A stretch of 64,000 bases of DNA from Girardinichthys multiradiatus (GCF_021462225.1 NC_061816.1:3071249-3135248), one strand, 5' to 3'. Numbered from the stretch's first letter, positions 20,667 to 32,904 are shown. Notes: generated by a model from the letters alone, not told the origin. Numbers and translations are program-made.

Positions 20667-21121
20667 CAGTACAGACCAAAAGTTTGGACACACCTTCTCA
20701 TTCTTGCCATAATACAAATTCTAACAGTCTATTCAGTAGGACTATCAGCTGTGTACTGTACCTCCTGCACAACACAACTGATGGTCCCAACCCCATTTAT
20801 AAGGCTTGAAATCCCACTTATTAAACCTGACAGGGCACACCTGTGAAGTGAAAACCATTTCAGGTGACGACCTCTTGAAGCTCATCAACAGAATGCCAAG
20901 AGTGTGAAGAGCAGTAATCAAAGCAAAAGGTGGCTACTTTGAAGAACCTAGAATATAAGACATATTTTCAGTTGTTTCACACTTTTTTGTTCAGTATATA
21001 ATTCCACATGTGTTAATTCATAGTTTAGATGCCTTCAGTGTGAAGCTACAATATTCATAGTCATGAAAATAAAGAAAACTCTTTGAATGAGAAGGTGTCC
21101 AAACTTTTGGTCTGTACTGTA
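20666..21121. mobile_element. Tc1-derived MITE
   Basis: The inverted ends cagtacagaccaaaagtttg and caaacttttggtctgtactg bound 456 bp with no transposase. The interior from cttgccataatacaaattc onward matches 5950-6365, the start and right end of the Tc1 fragment. This is therefore an internally deleted derivative of that family. It sits inside a TA-rich microsatellite. Confidence 0.9.
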
Positions 21122-21172
21122 GATATATATATATATATATATAAATATATATGTATATATATATATATATAT

Positions 21173-22117
21173 TGGAAACTATGTGGTGTTTTTACATCAT
21201 TTTGTACAAATATCAGCATCTCATAGAGGAAAATGTATCCATCCTCTTTTTTTTATCATTATTATAGAACCTAAAAATAAAATGGGTTCTTTAAGAATGA
21301 AAACACATTTTAACATAGTAGATATTTATCAGAAATTATAGGTTGTCTTTTCAAAAGGTCATATAACATGTGTAGGTTTAAATGAGTATTATTTAACTGG
21401 ACTGAGGGCTAAAATTTCTCTTTTTATTGTAAAGGTTGTAGACCCTAGTTTAAGGGGATGAATATGAAGTTCAATAAAATAACCAGAAATTGTTCTGTAA
21501 TCTTCTTGTTGCTGATGTAGAGAAAGCTCCTTCAGTGCATATTAAACTATTGTTTGCATGTCAAATATTTTGAACATAAAGCAACAAGCATGGAGTAACA
21601 CGTGTTCCCTTCATTGATTAATAACCCTCATTGATATAAAGTGTTAATTGATAATTAAAACTGATCATAAAATAGAAAAGATCTGATGGGTTTTGATGCA
21701 TTTCCCTCAGAAACTGTCCACTAATGTTGCTTGATGCGTATTTTACACATACCAAGAATTGTTTAGGGAACTAGTTGCTGCAATCCAGTGGTTGATTTAT
21801 GCTATATTATGTCTCCTTTGTCTTATCCTCATACTAAATATCTAAATGTTGCTATATCAGCTGTCTGTACTATATTCAATGAACAATCTCTAATTCACAA
21901 ACCATCTGCTTCACAGCAAAACTCAGGCAATTATGTTTTATATAATAGTGATTTAATTCAGGGGTTAAATATGAGATTCTGCACATGACCTAAACTGTCA
22001 GTTCTTGAGGTTCAGTTTTCTCTAAACTGCTGATCAGATGTTTTTCTCTAATGTGAATCTTTACCAGCTTAGAAACATGAAGTTAAAGTTGTTCATAATG
22101 CATGTAATGTGTTTCAG
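21173..22117. other. Presumed intron between the first-exon block and the ZNF-C exon
   Basis: This is AT-rich DNA without coding signals. The last 30 bases match the pre-exon sequence of ZNF-A and ZNF-B and end in an acceptor, gtgtttcag. Confidence 0.45.
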
Positions 22118-22303
22118 TGCTGCCAGCAGATGTTAAAGAAGAGGCTCCTGAAGAACAGAGTCCTGATGTGGATCAGCAGGAGCCAGAGCCCCTCCAGATA
22201 AAGGAGGAACAGGAGGAACTCTGGACCAGTCAGGAAGGAGAGCAGCTCACTGTGAAGGAGGAGACTGATACCAGGTTTCCATTAACTGCAGCTCCTATCA
22301 AGA
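22118..22303 (+). pseudogene. ZNF-C: orphan acidic exon of a zinc-finger gene (finger exon missing)
   Basis: The exon starts after the acceptor tgtttcag and codes VLPADVKEEAPEEQSPDVDQ through EELWTSQEGEQL to LTAAPIKS, the acidic N-terminal module also found at the start of ZNF-A and ZNF-B. It ends at a good donor, AAGA|GTAAGG (GT at 22304), whereas ZNF-A and ZNF-B read on without a break into EDEEKPL and the fingers. No finger array follows before 40.7 kb; retroviral remains begin instead at about 22.4 kb. The exon could still be spliced to a distant part, but as seen the gene is truncated. Confidence 0.7.
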
Positions 22304-22419
22304 GTAAGGATTTGTTTGTGTGTGTGTCTCCTGTCTGGCAGCTAACAGTCTGGTGCATCTGGTTGTCTTTTATGATCAAAAGTAGATTAGCTTCACAAAA
22401 AGGAGGAAGAAATTAGACT

Positions 22420-23160
22420 GGCGAAATGTATTTAATGGCCAAAAAAGGGGATTTTGCATATGTCCCCTTTAACACTGCTCTTCCAGTGAGCCTGATCACG
22501 GCCCCCTCTTTCTTACACCCTTGATTTGAGGGGCCCAACCCCTTAACTATTTGCATCTGACATGCTGTTGGCACTCCCGGACCCCCTGAGTCAATGAAAC
22601 CCATGGTTGTAGTCATGCACCTAAGGATGTTGTGTAAGCTGTAGCAGTGAGCGGTGCGGCAGATAAGCAACAAGGGCAGATATATTTAATTAAGGCAGCA
22701 AAGAGATAATTAGAAAAAGGCCACAGAATCATACATCCATAAAAATCCCCCTGTTGAGGTGGGAAAAACCCACCTCACATCAATCAATGTGTCTAGTGCA
22801 TATAGACCTAAGCTAGAATATGGGAGGCAGTTTCTTCCGTCCGTCACATAACTAAGGCCTGCAGCCCTCAGTGTGTGCACCCCCTCTGTTTCCCATGGAA
22901 CAGACCTATGCTGATGTGTGTCTGAAATTTAAATGATTAAAACATCGCAAATAGAAAATAATGCCCTGTTGAAATTTTTAAAACAACAAAAATAATAATA
23001 AGCTAGAAGCACAACAGAAATGAGCAGCACAATGTGTATATTGTAGGCCCTGAGTCGTAAACCCTGTTCAATTATCTATTACAGTCGTCTGGTCCTCCTC
23101 CTCAGAGCACAGTATCATAATTTCTCCATCACTTTGGTTTGGTTCCATGAGATCCACATC
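22420..23160 (-). other. 3' region of a degenerate endogenous retrovirus
   Basis: This lies downstream of the env remnant on the minus strand, where the 3' end and LTR would be expected. I see no LTR matching the one at 32905-32998, so the boundaries are uncertain. A small hairpin (gaggtggg, five A's, cccacctc) is at about 22759-22779. Confidence 0.35.
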
Positions 23161-23161
23161 A

Positions 23162-23520
23162 TCACTTGTGCTTAAATATTAAGTGGACAACATCAGTGTG
23201 CTCTGGCACCACATCCCTTTGATATTCTGGTAATCTCAAACCTCTGGTATCACTGGGACCAATCACACGATCGTTACACCTGAGGATGAGAGCTCGAATA
23301 CACGTTGCACAACAGCAAACACAAGCTGCGATCACCACAACAGTCAATGAAGTGAATATACTCACCAGTAGGTTTTCCCATTTTCTAAACCACGTCTCAA
23401 ACATGTTTGTGAATTGTTAATTGATTCCTGAGTACGATTTTAATTCAATGGACAGTGATTGCAAGTCATTTAGGGCCTTCATTAGAGATCCATCTGTAAT
23501 TTTTGGGAGTAAAAGAACAA
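23162..23520 (-). pseudogene. Endogenous retroviral env fragment (transmembrane subunit tail)
   Basis: The minus-strand frame shows a short ectodomain piece, then a long hydrophobic membrane span rich in Val, Ile and Cys, then a basic and hydrophilic cytoplasmic tail of about 40 residues. This is the arrangement of the C-terminus of retroviral Env in fish endogenous retroviruses. A stop lies shortly before the membrane-proximal part, near 23420. No surface subunit or fusion peptide was found, so this is an old inactive remnant. Confidence 0.6.
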
Positions 23521-24395
23521 CAAACCTCTCCAAAAACACCACACAACCTTCCTTCTTTTGCTAGGATCATATCCAAAGCTATTCTAATTTGACAAAAAAT
23601 AATTTCAACATCCTGTTCACACAGCCTTCAGCTGTCTCTCCTGTTTTGCCGTGGTGTCATTTAAAAGATTAGAATCGGTTCTAAGAGGAAGCAGTTTGTA
23701 TTCTAGCAGACGGTACAGCTTTCCTATCTACTCAATAGCAATTATTATTAATTATTAAAGCAATTATTCCCCATAAATCAGTTCTGTTCAGCAACAAGTA
23801 AAAGTTCAAGGTCTTGAATCAAGTTAATTTACAATCTAAGTTGTAAACAACATCATCCATAAATAAATAACTCAGAAGCAAATAGGAAGTTATAATTTCT
23901 ATTCATGAGGTTGTTCAAATTGATTAAATAGTTAAACACTCCTTTAATCCTTTTATACAAATTATTTCACAATTTCCCACATTCACAGAAGTAAACATTT
24001 GTTTGTTCATTATTCAATTTTACTTTAGAAATCCTTCTCCCCCGTTATTTTTGATTTTGTGACCTTATTTCAAATTTACCAGGACATACTCCTTCAAGCT
24101 TTAACCCGACAAATATAATTTTTATTGTTTATTTCTTTATCACGTTCCCTCTGTTGAAGTAACCCAGCCCACTCAAAATGTATGAAACAGGTTCCACATA
24201 ATTGTATTTTGTTAGTTGAAATTAAAAAGATGAGTTAATCTTACCTTTTGACGTTATGTTTACTGGAATAAATTAATTTAGTTTCACAAGCACATTTATG
24301 ATGTATTGGCTGGAAATGAAATGTTAAGTCAAAAGATATCCAATTGAACCTATTCATATGTTCTTCCTTTGGTGCTTTCTGATTTCTCTGAGGTT
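23521..24395 (-). other. Degraded retroviral interior, no frame left
   Basis: This lies between the integrase and env fragments. It is AT-rich with stops in all frames and presumably holds the decayed start of env. Confidence 0.35.
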
Positions 24396-24910
24396 TCTTT
24401 CGGAGGACTGCTCTCCTTTCCTGCAATATGATCTGCTTACCTTAGTTTTGTCCTCATCCACAGTTCTGTTTGTTTCTCCTGTTGGTTCTTTGGTTAGGGC
24501 CTCCTGTGTTTTATGAGACAAATCTTCACAGCAGATTAAAATCTTTGAACATGTCAGTTGCTCTCTCTGTGAATCCAGAGTGGGTTCACACCCCGACTGA
24601 AGAGAGGAGGTGAAAGGTCAGGGCATGGTTCCTCCATTCATCAGCTGATGGGGAGTTAAACCTATGAGCTCAGTGGGTGATGATCTTATGGAAAACATCA
24701 CCAACGGCAGCACATCTTCAGCACACTTTATTTTTGTATTACATTAGCCGATCGTTTTTTGATTGTGTGATTATCTCTCTCAGCCGACCTGGTGAAAGTA
24801 TCAAGCACATCTCTACATCCTTTCACTCTGTTGTCAGTACCCATAAAATTAATAACAATTTCCTTTAGGGCTTGTTGGGAAACAGGAAATGCTCCAATAC
24901 CTGTTTTCAT
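24396..24910 (-). pseudogene. Retroviral pol fragment (integrase C-terminal part)
   Basis: The minus strand first shows a block like the beginning of a retroviral integrase core (24728-24910), and then, after a deletion, the conserved segment that follows the catalytic core, ending in the usual 'SPTELIGLTPHQLMNGG'-type motif (about 24610-24670). The middle of the core with the remaining catalytic residues is missing, and the first catalytic Asp position appears to be Asn. It lies upstream of the env piece in the order pol-env, which fits one provirus. Confidence 0.6.
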
Positions 24911-25146
24911 GAGAATCTCATATGTAGATAATGTAATAGAGTCATCTTCTCATCTTATATTGTAACCCAGTTAGTTGCTAATTTATTGTCCGTTAACTAG
25001 TAGCCAATGTTAGATATGTTCAAACCGTTATTTTCCATGATAATTTTTGAAATCATCCCCAGAACAAAGTATTCACATCATTTACCATGAAGGTGTGTAG
25101 TGTTTTGGACAACCTACTTTTCAAACGCATTGATAATTTGATTATA

Positions 25147-26412
25147 CAGGGGTTGGATAATGAAACTGAAACACCTATCATTTTAGTGTGGGAGGTTTCA
25201 TGGCTAAATTGGACCAGCCTGGTAGCCAGTCTTCATTGATTGCACATTGCACCAGTAAGAGCAGAGTGTGAAGGTTCAATTAGCAGGGTAAGAGCTCAGT
25301 TTTGCTCAAAATATTGAAATGCACACATTATGGGTGACATACCAGAGTTCAAAAGAGGACAAATTGTCGGTGCATGTCTTGCTGGCGCATCTGTGACCAA
25401 GACAGCAAGTCTTTGTGATGTATCAAGAGCCACGGTATCCAGGGTATTGTCAGCATACCACCAAGAAGGATGAACCACATCCAACAGGATTAACTGTGGA
25501 TGCAAGAGGAAGCTGTCTGAAAGGGATGTTCGGGTGCTAACCCGGATTGTATCCAAAAGACATAAAACCACGGCTGCCCAAATCACGGCAGAATTAAATG
25601 TGCACCTCAACTCTCCTGTTTCCACCAGAACTGTCCGTCAGGAGCTCCACAGGGTCAATATACACGGCTGGGCTGCTATAGCCAAACCTTTGGTCACTCA
25701 TGCCAATGCCAAACGTCGGTTTCAATGGTGCAAGGAGCGCAAATCTTGGGCTGTGGACAATGTGAAACATGTATTGTTCTCTGATGAATCCACCTTTACT
25801 GTTTTCCCCACATGCGGGAGAGTTACGGTGTGGAGAAGCCCAAAGAAGCGTACCACCCAGACTGTTGCATGCCCAGAGTGAAGCATGGGGGTGGATCAGT
25901 GATGGTTTGGGCTGCCATATCATGGCATTCCCTTGGCCCAATACTTGTGCTAGATGGGCGCGTCGCTGCCAACGACTACCGAACCATTCTTGAGGACCAT
26001 GTGCATCCAATGGTTCAAACATTGTATCCTGAAGGTGGTGCTGTGTATCAGGATGACAATGCACCAATACACACAGCAAGACTGGTGAAAGATTGGTTTG
26101 ATGAACATGAAAGTGAAGTTGAACATCTCCCATGGCCTGCACAGTCACCAGATCTAAATATTATTGAGCCACTTTGGGGTGTTTTGGAGGAGCGAGTCAG
26201 GAAACGTTTTCCTCCACCAGTATCACGTAGTGACCTGGCCACTATCCTGCAAGAAGAATGGCTTAAAATCCCTCTGACCACTGTGCAGGACTTGTATATG
26301 TCATTCCCAAGACGAATTGACGCTGTATTGGCCGCAAAAGGAGGCCCTACACCATACTTATAAATTATTGTGGTCTAAAACCAGGTGTTTCAGTTTCATT
26401 GTCCAACCTCTG
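25147..26412 (+). mobile_element. Tc1-like element, near full length, dead transposase
   Basis: The ends caggggttggataatgaaac and its complement are flanked by TA at 25145 and 26413. The transposase starts at ATG 25330 (MGDIPEFKRGQIVGACLAG…). The catalytic Asp residues (SDESTF, DDNAPIH) and Glu (NIIEPLWG) are present, but TGA interrupts the N-terminus near 25470, and a one-base loss near 25842 shifts the frame before AYHPDC. A shorter sister copy is at 18079-19000. It is inserted between retroviral fragments. Confidence 0.92.
25330..26363 (+). pseudogene. Tc1 transposase (DDE), frameshifted
   Basis: Reading pieces are 25534-25881 (helix-turn-helix end to the first Asp) and 25812-26363 (second Asp to the C-terminus, GGPTPYL). 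The spacing from the second Asp to the Glu is that of Tc1 enzymes. A nonsense codon and the frameshift prevent a functional product. The same frameshift exists in the 18-kb copy. Confidence 0.85.
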
Positions 26413-26673
26413 TATCTACCTAAATTAGACCTTTAAGGTCCTTCCCCGTAACCTCCACCCCCAATAGTAGATACAAGTAATTTGCATATTCTGTACAAAC
26501 TTAATCATACCATTATTTAGTTATTCATTCCTGTTAAACATTTGATCACAATAAACAGTCCTTTTTTCCCCAATATATCCATTTACATTTTTCCATCCTA
26601 TGATTATTATTATTTATTTTGTTTTCTCTGAAGTGTAAAGGTTAGTCAGACAAACCTTGAAACAGATATTTAG

Positions 26674-28877
26674 TGTTGGGATTATGAATCTGAGAATATT
26701 ATTTAATATTAATAATTTTATATTTTATCAAATAATATTTCGGTCTGTTAAGGGTTGTCCTGTGAATACCAGCCCAGTAAGGCGATGGTATTAGGACAAA
26801 ATAGAAAGGTGTGAGACGAGCTCTGACATTATTGAACAGCATGAACTCTGCACACACATGGAATGAATTCACACAATTTCTTAAAATACAATAATTTATT
26901 AACAAAAATAAGTCAACTTAAAGTCAAACATATTTCAATCAACAAACTCTTTGCTATACTAAAACAATCCAACTAAACTACCAAGCAGAATTAAAGAATA
27001 ACGAAGACTAATGGACTATGTACAATATAAACAAGTTGATTAAAGATGATTGGAAACCATGACCAAAGGAGTGATGCAACATTATCATGCAATGTTTATG
27101 TTTGAGAACCAAGGATTATCTTGAAGAATCTGGAAGTGAAGTTAAATTAGTCTTGGAACCAACTTAGGCAATAATCAGCAAATGTTTAGACAACCATTCA
27201 CAATGCAAGATCAGATAAAATTTTATTTTAATAAAATAATGTTTTAAATAATGATCTGCTGAATAAAACCAACCTTCTTGATGACCAATTCTCAACAGTG
27301 TCTAATTAGCTGCCTTTTATTTATTAAAATAATATTTAAGGGAATTAAGGGAATGATAAAACATTTAAGGACGTATTTTAGAATAGAGCCAAATCTTTCT
27401 GGAGAAATGGGGCTTAATGGTGTTTACTTAGTTATCAAATTTTGTAAAATAATGTTAGGGACACATTATTTACTAGATTGAAAACTAAACCTTTCTGGGT
27501 AAATGTTATTTAGCAGCAGGCACATGTCCTTAGCTGTTAGCAGTTAAGCTAACAAAGGAGGCTGATAGCTTAGCACCAGAATCAAACACACACCTTTAAA
27601 AATACCGTTAATAAAAGGGTTAAAATGCATAAGCCCGTTATGATCAATCTTATGTGTTTAAAATCACCCTTTAAATAAAGTTTGTCTTAATTTTAAAAAC
27701 ACACAAAGAACACAACCTGAGCACCTGTGCTGCAAATATTCTGCTAGCACCAAGATAGCTGAGTTCAACACACACAAAACCAAACTTCATAAAATGAAAA
27801 ACGTTTATATCATTTCAATCTAAATCACTTCTATATTATTCAACCCAAACACTTAACTTCATGAACTGTGGTGAGGAACGTTATCCAAGGCAGAGAAGTT
27901 TGAAGAAACGTCCACAGTCCTTAAACAGTTAGCTACAGCTAACCTCCTTAGCTGTGGGGAGTGGCGGCTGTTCTGTCGGCCGGTCTGTGCTGTGAACAAA
28001 CGGTTAGCTTCTAGCTAACCTCCGTGGCTGTTATTAATGCGTACGCAACAATTATTCTGAACCATTTCTTTGCCTCCAAGAATTACAAAAACAGCTCACT
28101 CAGAACTAACAGCACAGCTAGAGTGTTTTTACAGGAAAAACACTGGAGATTTTTAATAGGAATCTCCCTACCTTTTGCGACCGCTGCTGTGATGCGTTGT
28201 CCTTCCGTGGCAACCCTATCCAAAAGTGGTTTCCGCTTCCGGGGTGCGGGCGGAAACCATTTGTCCGAGCTGCCGCACCCTGTTGGCGGTCAGACGCCTC
28301 GGAGCTCCTCCGGTCCTTGGTCTCGAGAAGCAATCACACACTCTATCTAAAGGCTCTTAAATGAACGACTCAAACAGTTTCTAACTTTTAGCTCCTTTAA
28401 TCTAAATTAAGGCATAGGAATGATTACAGAGATCAGCGCTGAGGCTCCCGTCTCGGACCGTCGCCGTCTGTTAGAGGATGACGAAGAGCCCTGATAGAAG
28501 GTCACATGTAGTTTTATATCTGGCACTCCAATGCAATGGATGTGCACTCCCTCAGTGATTATTAGTAGACTATGTGTCACCATTGTGGTGTCTATCTGGT
28601 AGGTTGTCTAGTAGCGGGTGTCCATACTTAATCTAAGTGTGCTGTAGTTTTCTAATCAACCCAGTTATACCAGCTGCTCCACTATCAACCCCAGTGCCCC
28701 AGCCTCAGGTCACTTATGACGAACCATGGGCCATTTATCCTTGTACTATGTGTCGATGAGCATTCTTATCCTTTTGTAACAAAAGGGAAACATTAGAACT
28801 TATACTTTATTTCACTACGGTATAAATGGGAAAAACATTTATACTGTAGTGCATATTAATAAAGGTTATTCCTAACA
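26674..28877 (+). mobile_element. Putative long LTR (about 2.2 kb), plus orientation
   Basis: It begins tgttgggattatgaatctg and ends aataaaggttattcctaaca, that is TG…CA with a rough inverted end (tgttggga/tcctaaca) and a poly(A) signal AATAAA about 20 bases before the end. Its last 600 bp recur at 62541-63099, and homology between the two stops exactly at CCTAACA, which defines a real element end. The first 70 bp closely match the start of the LTR-like palindrome at 32905-32998 on the opposite strand. No target duplication or primer site was found next to it. Confidence 0.5.
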
Positions 28878-29258
28878 TAACCTAGAGCAATACTTTTTTG
28901 CAAAGGAAACCGGAGAGTTAAACTTAAATATTTTACTCACCACGTGTCCTGGAGCACAGTTTTTATTTTCCAAAAACTGTTGCAGAATTCTAGTAAAAAT
29001 CGCAAAAGACAAACATTAAAGTCCAGGCTGCAGCGTGCTGTCCATTCATCTGGTCTGGATTCAGCCGACAGTGGAGATTAAGCAAATTTTATTGACGGGA
29101 TCCATCCTTCCCATGACATGTATGTGTTTATGAAATATTACTTGTCTATGAGCAAGAGGAAAATATACAATTAAAATAATTTCACTGTGTTACGCATCAT
29201 TATTATATTATGCGCGTTATGGACACATCTGTCACAGTGTAATGTTTTCTGTGTGCAG
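28878..29258. other. Spacer, no recognised feature
   Basis: The only notable signal is the strong splice-acceptor-like sequence ttttctgtgtgcag at its end. Confidence 0.4.
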
Positions 29259-29448
29259 TATTGATGATGAGGAGGAGGAAGAAGAGACCTTCTGCTCCCT
29301 TGAGGCACCCAGTGTTCTGGAGAGAGGCAGAGGAAGAGGAAGGAGTCAGTCTTTAGATGATAGGAGCTGCAGCAGTCGTTCCACTGGCAACAAGTCATTT
29401 GAACAGGACCTGCCACAAGGCCTTTCACAGCTCCACTGGTCAAATTGA
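29259..29448 (+). CDS. Possible terminal exon, unknown gene
   Basis: After the acceptor-like gtgtgcag the frame codes an acidic run (DDEEEEEETFCSLEAP), then an Arg/Gly and Ser-rich part (RGRGRGRSQSLDDRS), and stops at TGA 29446-29448. I cannot assign a family or find upstream exons. It may be the last exon of a transposon or host gene fragment, or chance. Confidence 0.3.
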
Positions 29449-30287
29449 AAGCTAATGTTTGACTGTGCCTGTGATTGCAATAGTGTAAATAGTTTATTGT
29501 TCTAATGTTGTCTTTTTGCATTCAGCTTTTATGTATCTTGATAAAAAATATAATTTGAATTTGTGTTCATCTGTTCTAAAGTTTAAACACAGTCATAGGC
29601 GGAAATCCTGGGGGGGACAGAGGGGATGTGGTTTGGTCCACAAGCTGTTTCCAATGGGAGGGGTACCGGCTGCTACTCTCGGCAGCTCCGTTTTCAGAGT
29701 GGGTCAGACACACTTAATGAGGAAACTGCAGCAATGCGTATGAGCCAGTGAGTCATTTATCCCTTTACTTGTTCACCAAGGTTCAAGGTTATAACATAAA
29801 AAGTGATATTTCTCCTGTCTTTGGGGCTAACAATCCATCCTCAGCCATGTGAAAAGAGTCACTGGGGTCCAGTAGCAAGGCATAGTTCAACAGTTCATTT
29901 TGGTTCAGAGGTTAGTGTTTGGACAGGAGTGAGGCAGGCTTGGGCAGAGACTAACACTAATAAAATGTTTTAAAGAGACAAAAAACAAAAAAACAAAAAC
30001 AAAAGTCATGTAATAATTTTCACACCATAATAATACTGCTTTTAAACCTTAATTCCTGAAGTTCAAAACCATAAAAGGAAAAGATTAAAACAGAACATAG
30101 GGTGTTGGAAATTATTTACCATCTTCATACCTTGTTTGATAGATTTTACAGGGTTGATTCTGGACTGCAACGGCTTACCAGGTCTTTTAGGAACGCCGTT
30201 ACCTTAGTTATAACACACCTGCAGATCATCTCAAACTCCTCCTTTGTGATGACATCTTTGGAGTGGCTCCACTCTTTACCACCAACC
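29449..30287. other. Spacer between the possible exon and retroviral gag
   Basis: At 29595-29640 the sequence cataggcggaaatcctggg with a run of G resembles the end of a dispersed repeat. No gene is seen. Confidence 0.4.
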
Positions 30288-31953
30288 TTACAGTTCGATG
30301 TTGCACTGTGAAAATGTTTGTCTTTTAACTGGTGGTTTGGGTTGTGGCTGACGCCAGTTACCACCCCCCTGGTTCTGTTGCATCACTTGGGAAGTTACTT
30401 TGCACCTCTTCTTAGGCCTGTTCTCAGTTTGAATGTTTAACACTCTAACTTTACCTTTTCCTGCTCTGTCTGAACTGACACGTGTTTCCCACACAAGCTG
30501 AGCATATCTACGAGTCTCCTGCATAGAGAGATTCTCGGTTATGCAATGCATGGTCACTTCATACTGCATGCTAACGTGGAGGTTGTGAAGAAACAAAGAC
30601 TTAAAAGTGTGGTCTTCTTCAAGACCTGGAGCATAACATCCCTGAAAATAAGCATTCTTCAAACGGTGGAAATATTCTCTGGGAGGTTCGAACTGTTTTT
30701 GCAAAACTGTCAAAGCATTAGTAGTGGCAGCGGCTCCATCTCTGTAAACATAGTACTCTTCTGTAAGAGCCTGGCAGACAGCTGGATAGCTGTCACAAAT
30801 TTCTGGAGGAAGCGTTTTTATGAACACATGAACACTCTTAGCTGTTGTTTTCCAAATAAGCCTCAGCTTCTCACGATCAGAAGGAAAACACAAGTCAAGA
30901 AGACAATGTTCAACCTCAAACAGGTAAGCATCAATATTTGACTCCTGGCTACCTGGATCAAAAACTTCTATGTCCTTAGCAAGGGATTCAAGCTGTTTGA
31001 AATGGACACCATGCTCCCAAGATGGACTACGTCCATCTGAGAACTCACGTTGGTTAGGTTCATGAAATCGTGGAAGATCATGATAAAACCTCTGGGGGAG
31101 AAAACAAGTATTCTCATGATTTAAATGAGAGCTTTCTAATGAATGGACTCGTGCAAGTGGTGGTGGGTCAGGTTGGGTTGAGTCACCTGAGAGCCATGTG
31201 CGTCTCTCCTGGCCCCTAGGGGTCGACACGGAGTCAGAAAGGAGAGGCGTGCCGATCAGGCTGGAAGGGTGCTTCTCCCACTGAATTGGGCCACTTGTGC
31301 ACGCTGAGTCATCTTGGTGGTAGTTCACTGCAATGGGATTTGAAAGGAAACCACTGGAGACCATCTGACTTCCAACACTTCTGTTAAGGTCTGTGGAAGT
31401 AAGTTGAACACTTTGACTAGATTTAGGAAGGGGAGACTCTGACCTAGGTGCTGGATGCCTGCTGTCTGAGTCTGCCCCCTGCCGTGACTGCTGCAGCTGC
31501 TGTGAGTGAAAATGTAAATTGGGTGGGGCTCTGTCCCCCCCTTTGGGATGAAGTTTTCTTCAGCTCATCTGCCCTCAGGTCCACTAACTTTGCTTCAGCT
31601 TTCTCCATCCTCTCCTCAACGTTTGAGAGCTCAAGCTTTGCAGCATTCTCTCTTTGAAGGGTCATCTGGTGGTCAGTCTGTAACTGAGAATATCTTTTAG
31701 CTTCCAGTTGTGATTTCTGCTGATACAACAAGGTAAGCTGACAAAGAACGTCTGGAATCAGAATCGCTCTAGTTGGATTTTCAAGTAGGCCAAGTAATTC
31801 TTGAATCTTTTTATCACATGCAGCAAGGTCAAACTGATTTAAAGCATCCCGCTCATCTGGAGACAAACGGATGAGATCAGCAACCACCACTTTCTGCATC
31901 TCCACGTCTGCTGAATTAATAATGGAGTGTGATTCCATCATTCTGGCAGACAC
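30288..31953 (-). pseudogene. Retroviral gag-like gene with one frameshift
   Basis: Two minus-strand frames abut: 31444-31953 (169 residues, Leu/Gln-rich with a predicted coiled coil at about residues 70-125) and 31364-30288 (358 residues with a capsid-like helical region and a basic C-terminus). The second frame is open upstream to about 31490, so one frameshift near 31480 joins them. It lies downstream of a primer binding site and LTR-like sequence, as gag should. No Cys-His zinc knuckle is seen, and no protease or reverse transcriptase follows. The virus group is not certain. It is an old, broken copy. Confidence 0.7.
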
Positions 31954-32883
31954 TGCAAAACAACAACAAAGTTATGAGAATGTTGCTAAAAGCAACAACA
32001 TCTAACAAATGTATGTCCAGCTATATATGTATATCTGACTATACATATATTGGAAACATTTTATTGTAAAATGGGTGCACCAGTTGATCATTCAACCTGT
32101 GACTTATGACAACACTATGCTCCAAGTGTTACAATGCTACTCCTTTCTCTAAGGATATTTTGTGATTTTGGAGTTAATTTTTCACATTTCTTTGGGAGAA
32201 CTAGTGATTAGACACTACTCTTAACCTTTAAGGGAATTTTGTTTAAAATGCAAAGGAAAAAGAAAATTGCTACACCTCCTAAGTGTAATAACTGCAATTT
32301 GACTTTTGATTCACCCCCCTTTATGGCAGGCAGGGTGATTAGATTAAATTTTGGATTTAATCTGGCAAAAATCCTGTTCTTTCAAACCATAAAACAAACT
32401 ATAAAGTTCCTGAATGGATACATGCGTCAAAATTAGGTCAGATACTAAACTAACTGCAAAGTTAATTTAGTTTCAAATTTTGGTTTTACACAAAACACAG
32501 CCTCTGGATACAGATGTGCAGCAACTGTGTGGACAATGAGGTTAACTGAAGTTAAACCAAGTCTCAAGTTATTGCTTACACAGAAAAAACCAGACTGAGT
32601 CAGAACATCTAAAATTTTGCTTATGTAGCAGAGTTGATTGTTACTAGCACGGAGATATTGGAGTTATTAATTTTGAAGAAAGTCTAAATTTGTGAACTCC
32701 TGGAGTGTCACGAGTTATAATGTTCTCTTAAAAATAATCAGTGACATCTGATGTTAGAACTCTGATGTTTTGAGTCCTATTGTGACCAGTGACAGCTTGT
32801 TTTAAGGTACAAGGTACATCAATAATGTGCAGTTGTGGTTTATTCATTCACATTTATGTACAGTGCAAGCTGTTCATAATAAT
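31954..32883 (-). other. Retroviral leader region
   Basis: This non-coding stretch of about 930 bp lies between the primer site and gag on the minus strand. No frame of note was seen. Confidence 0.5.
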
Positions 32884-32901
32884 GCCCACCCAGGGACGCC
32901 A
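32884..32901 (-). promoter_or_regulatory. Retroviral primer binding site, tRNA-Asn type
   Basis: The minus strand reads TGGCGTCCCTGGGTGGGC. This is the exact complement of the 3' end of vertebrate tRNA-Asn(GTT) with CCA. It lies three bases after the LTR-like …ACAACA end, the standard spacing for reverse-transcription priming. Confidence 0.8.
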
Positions 32902-32904
32902 CTA

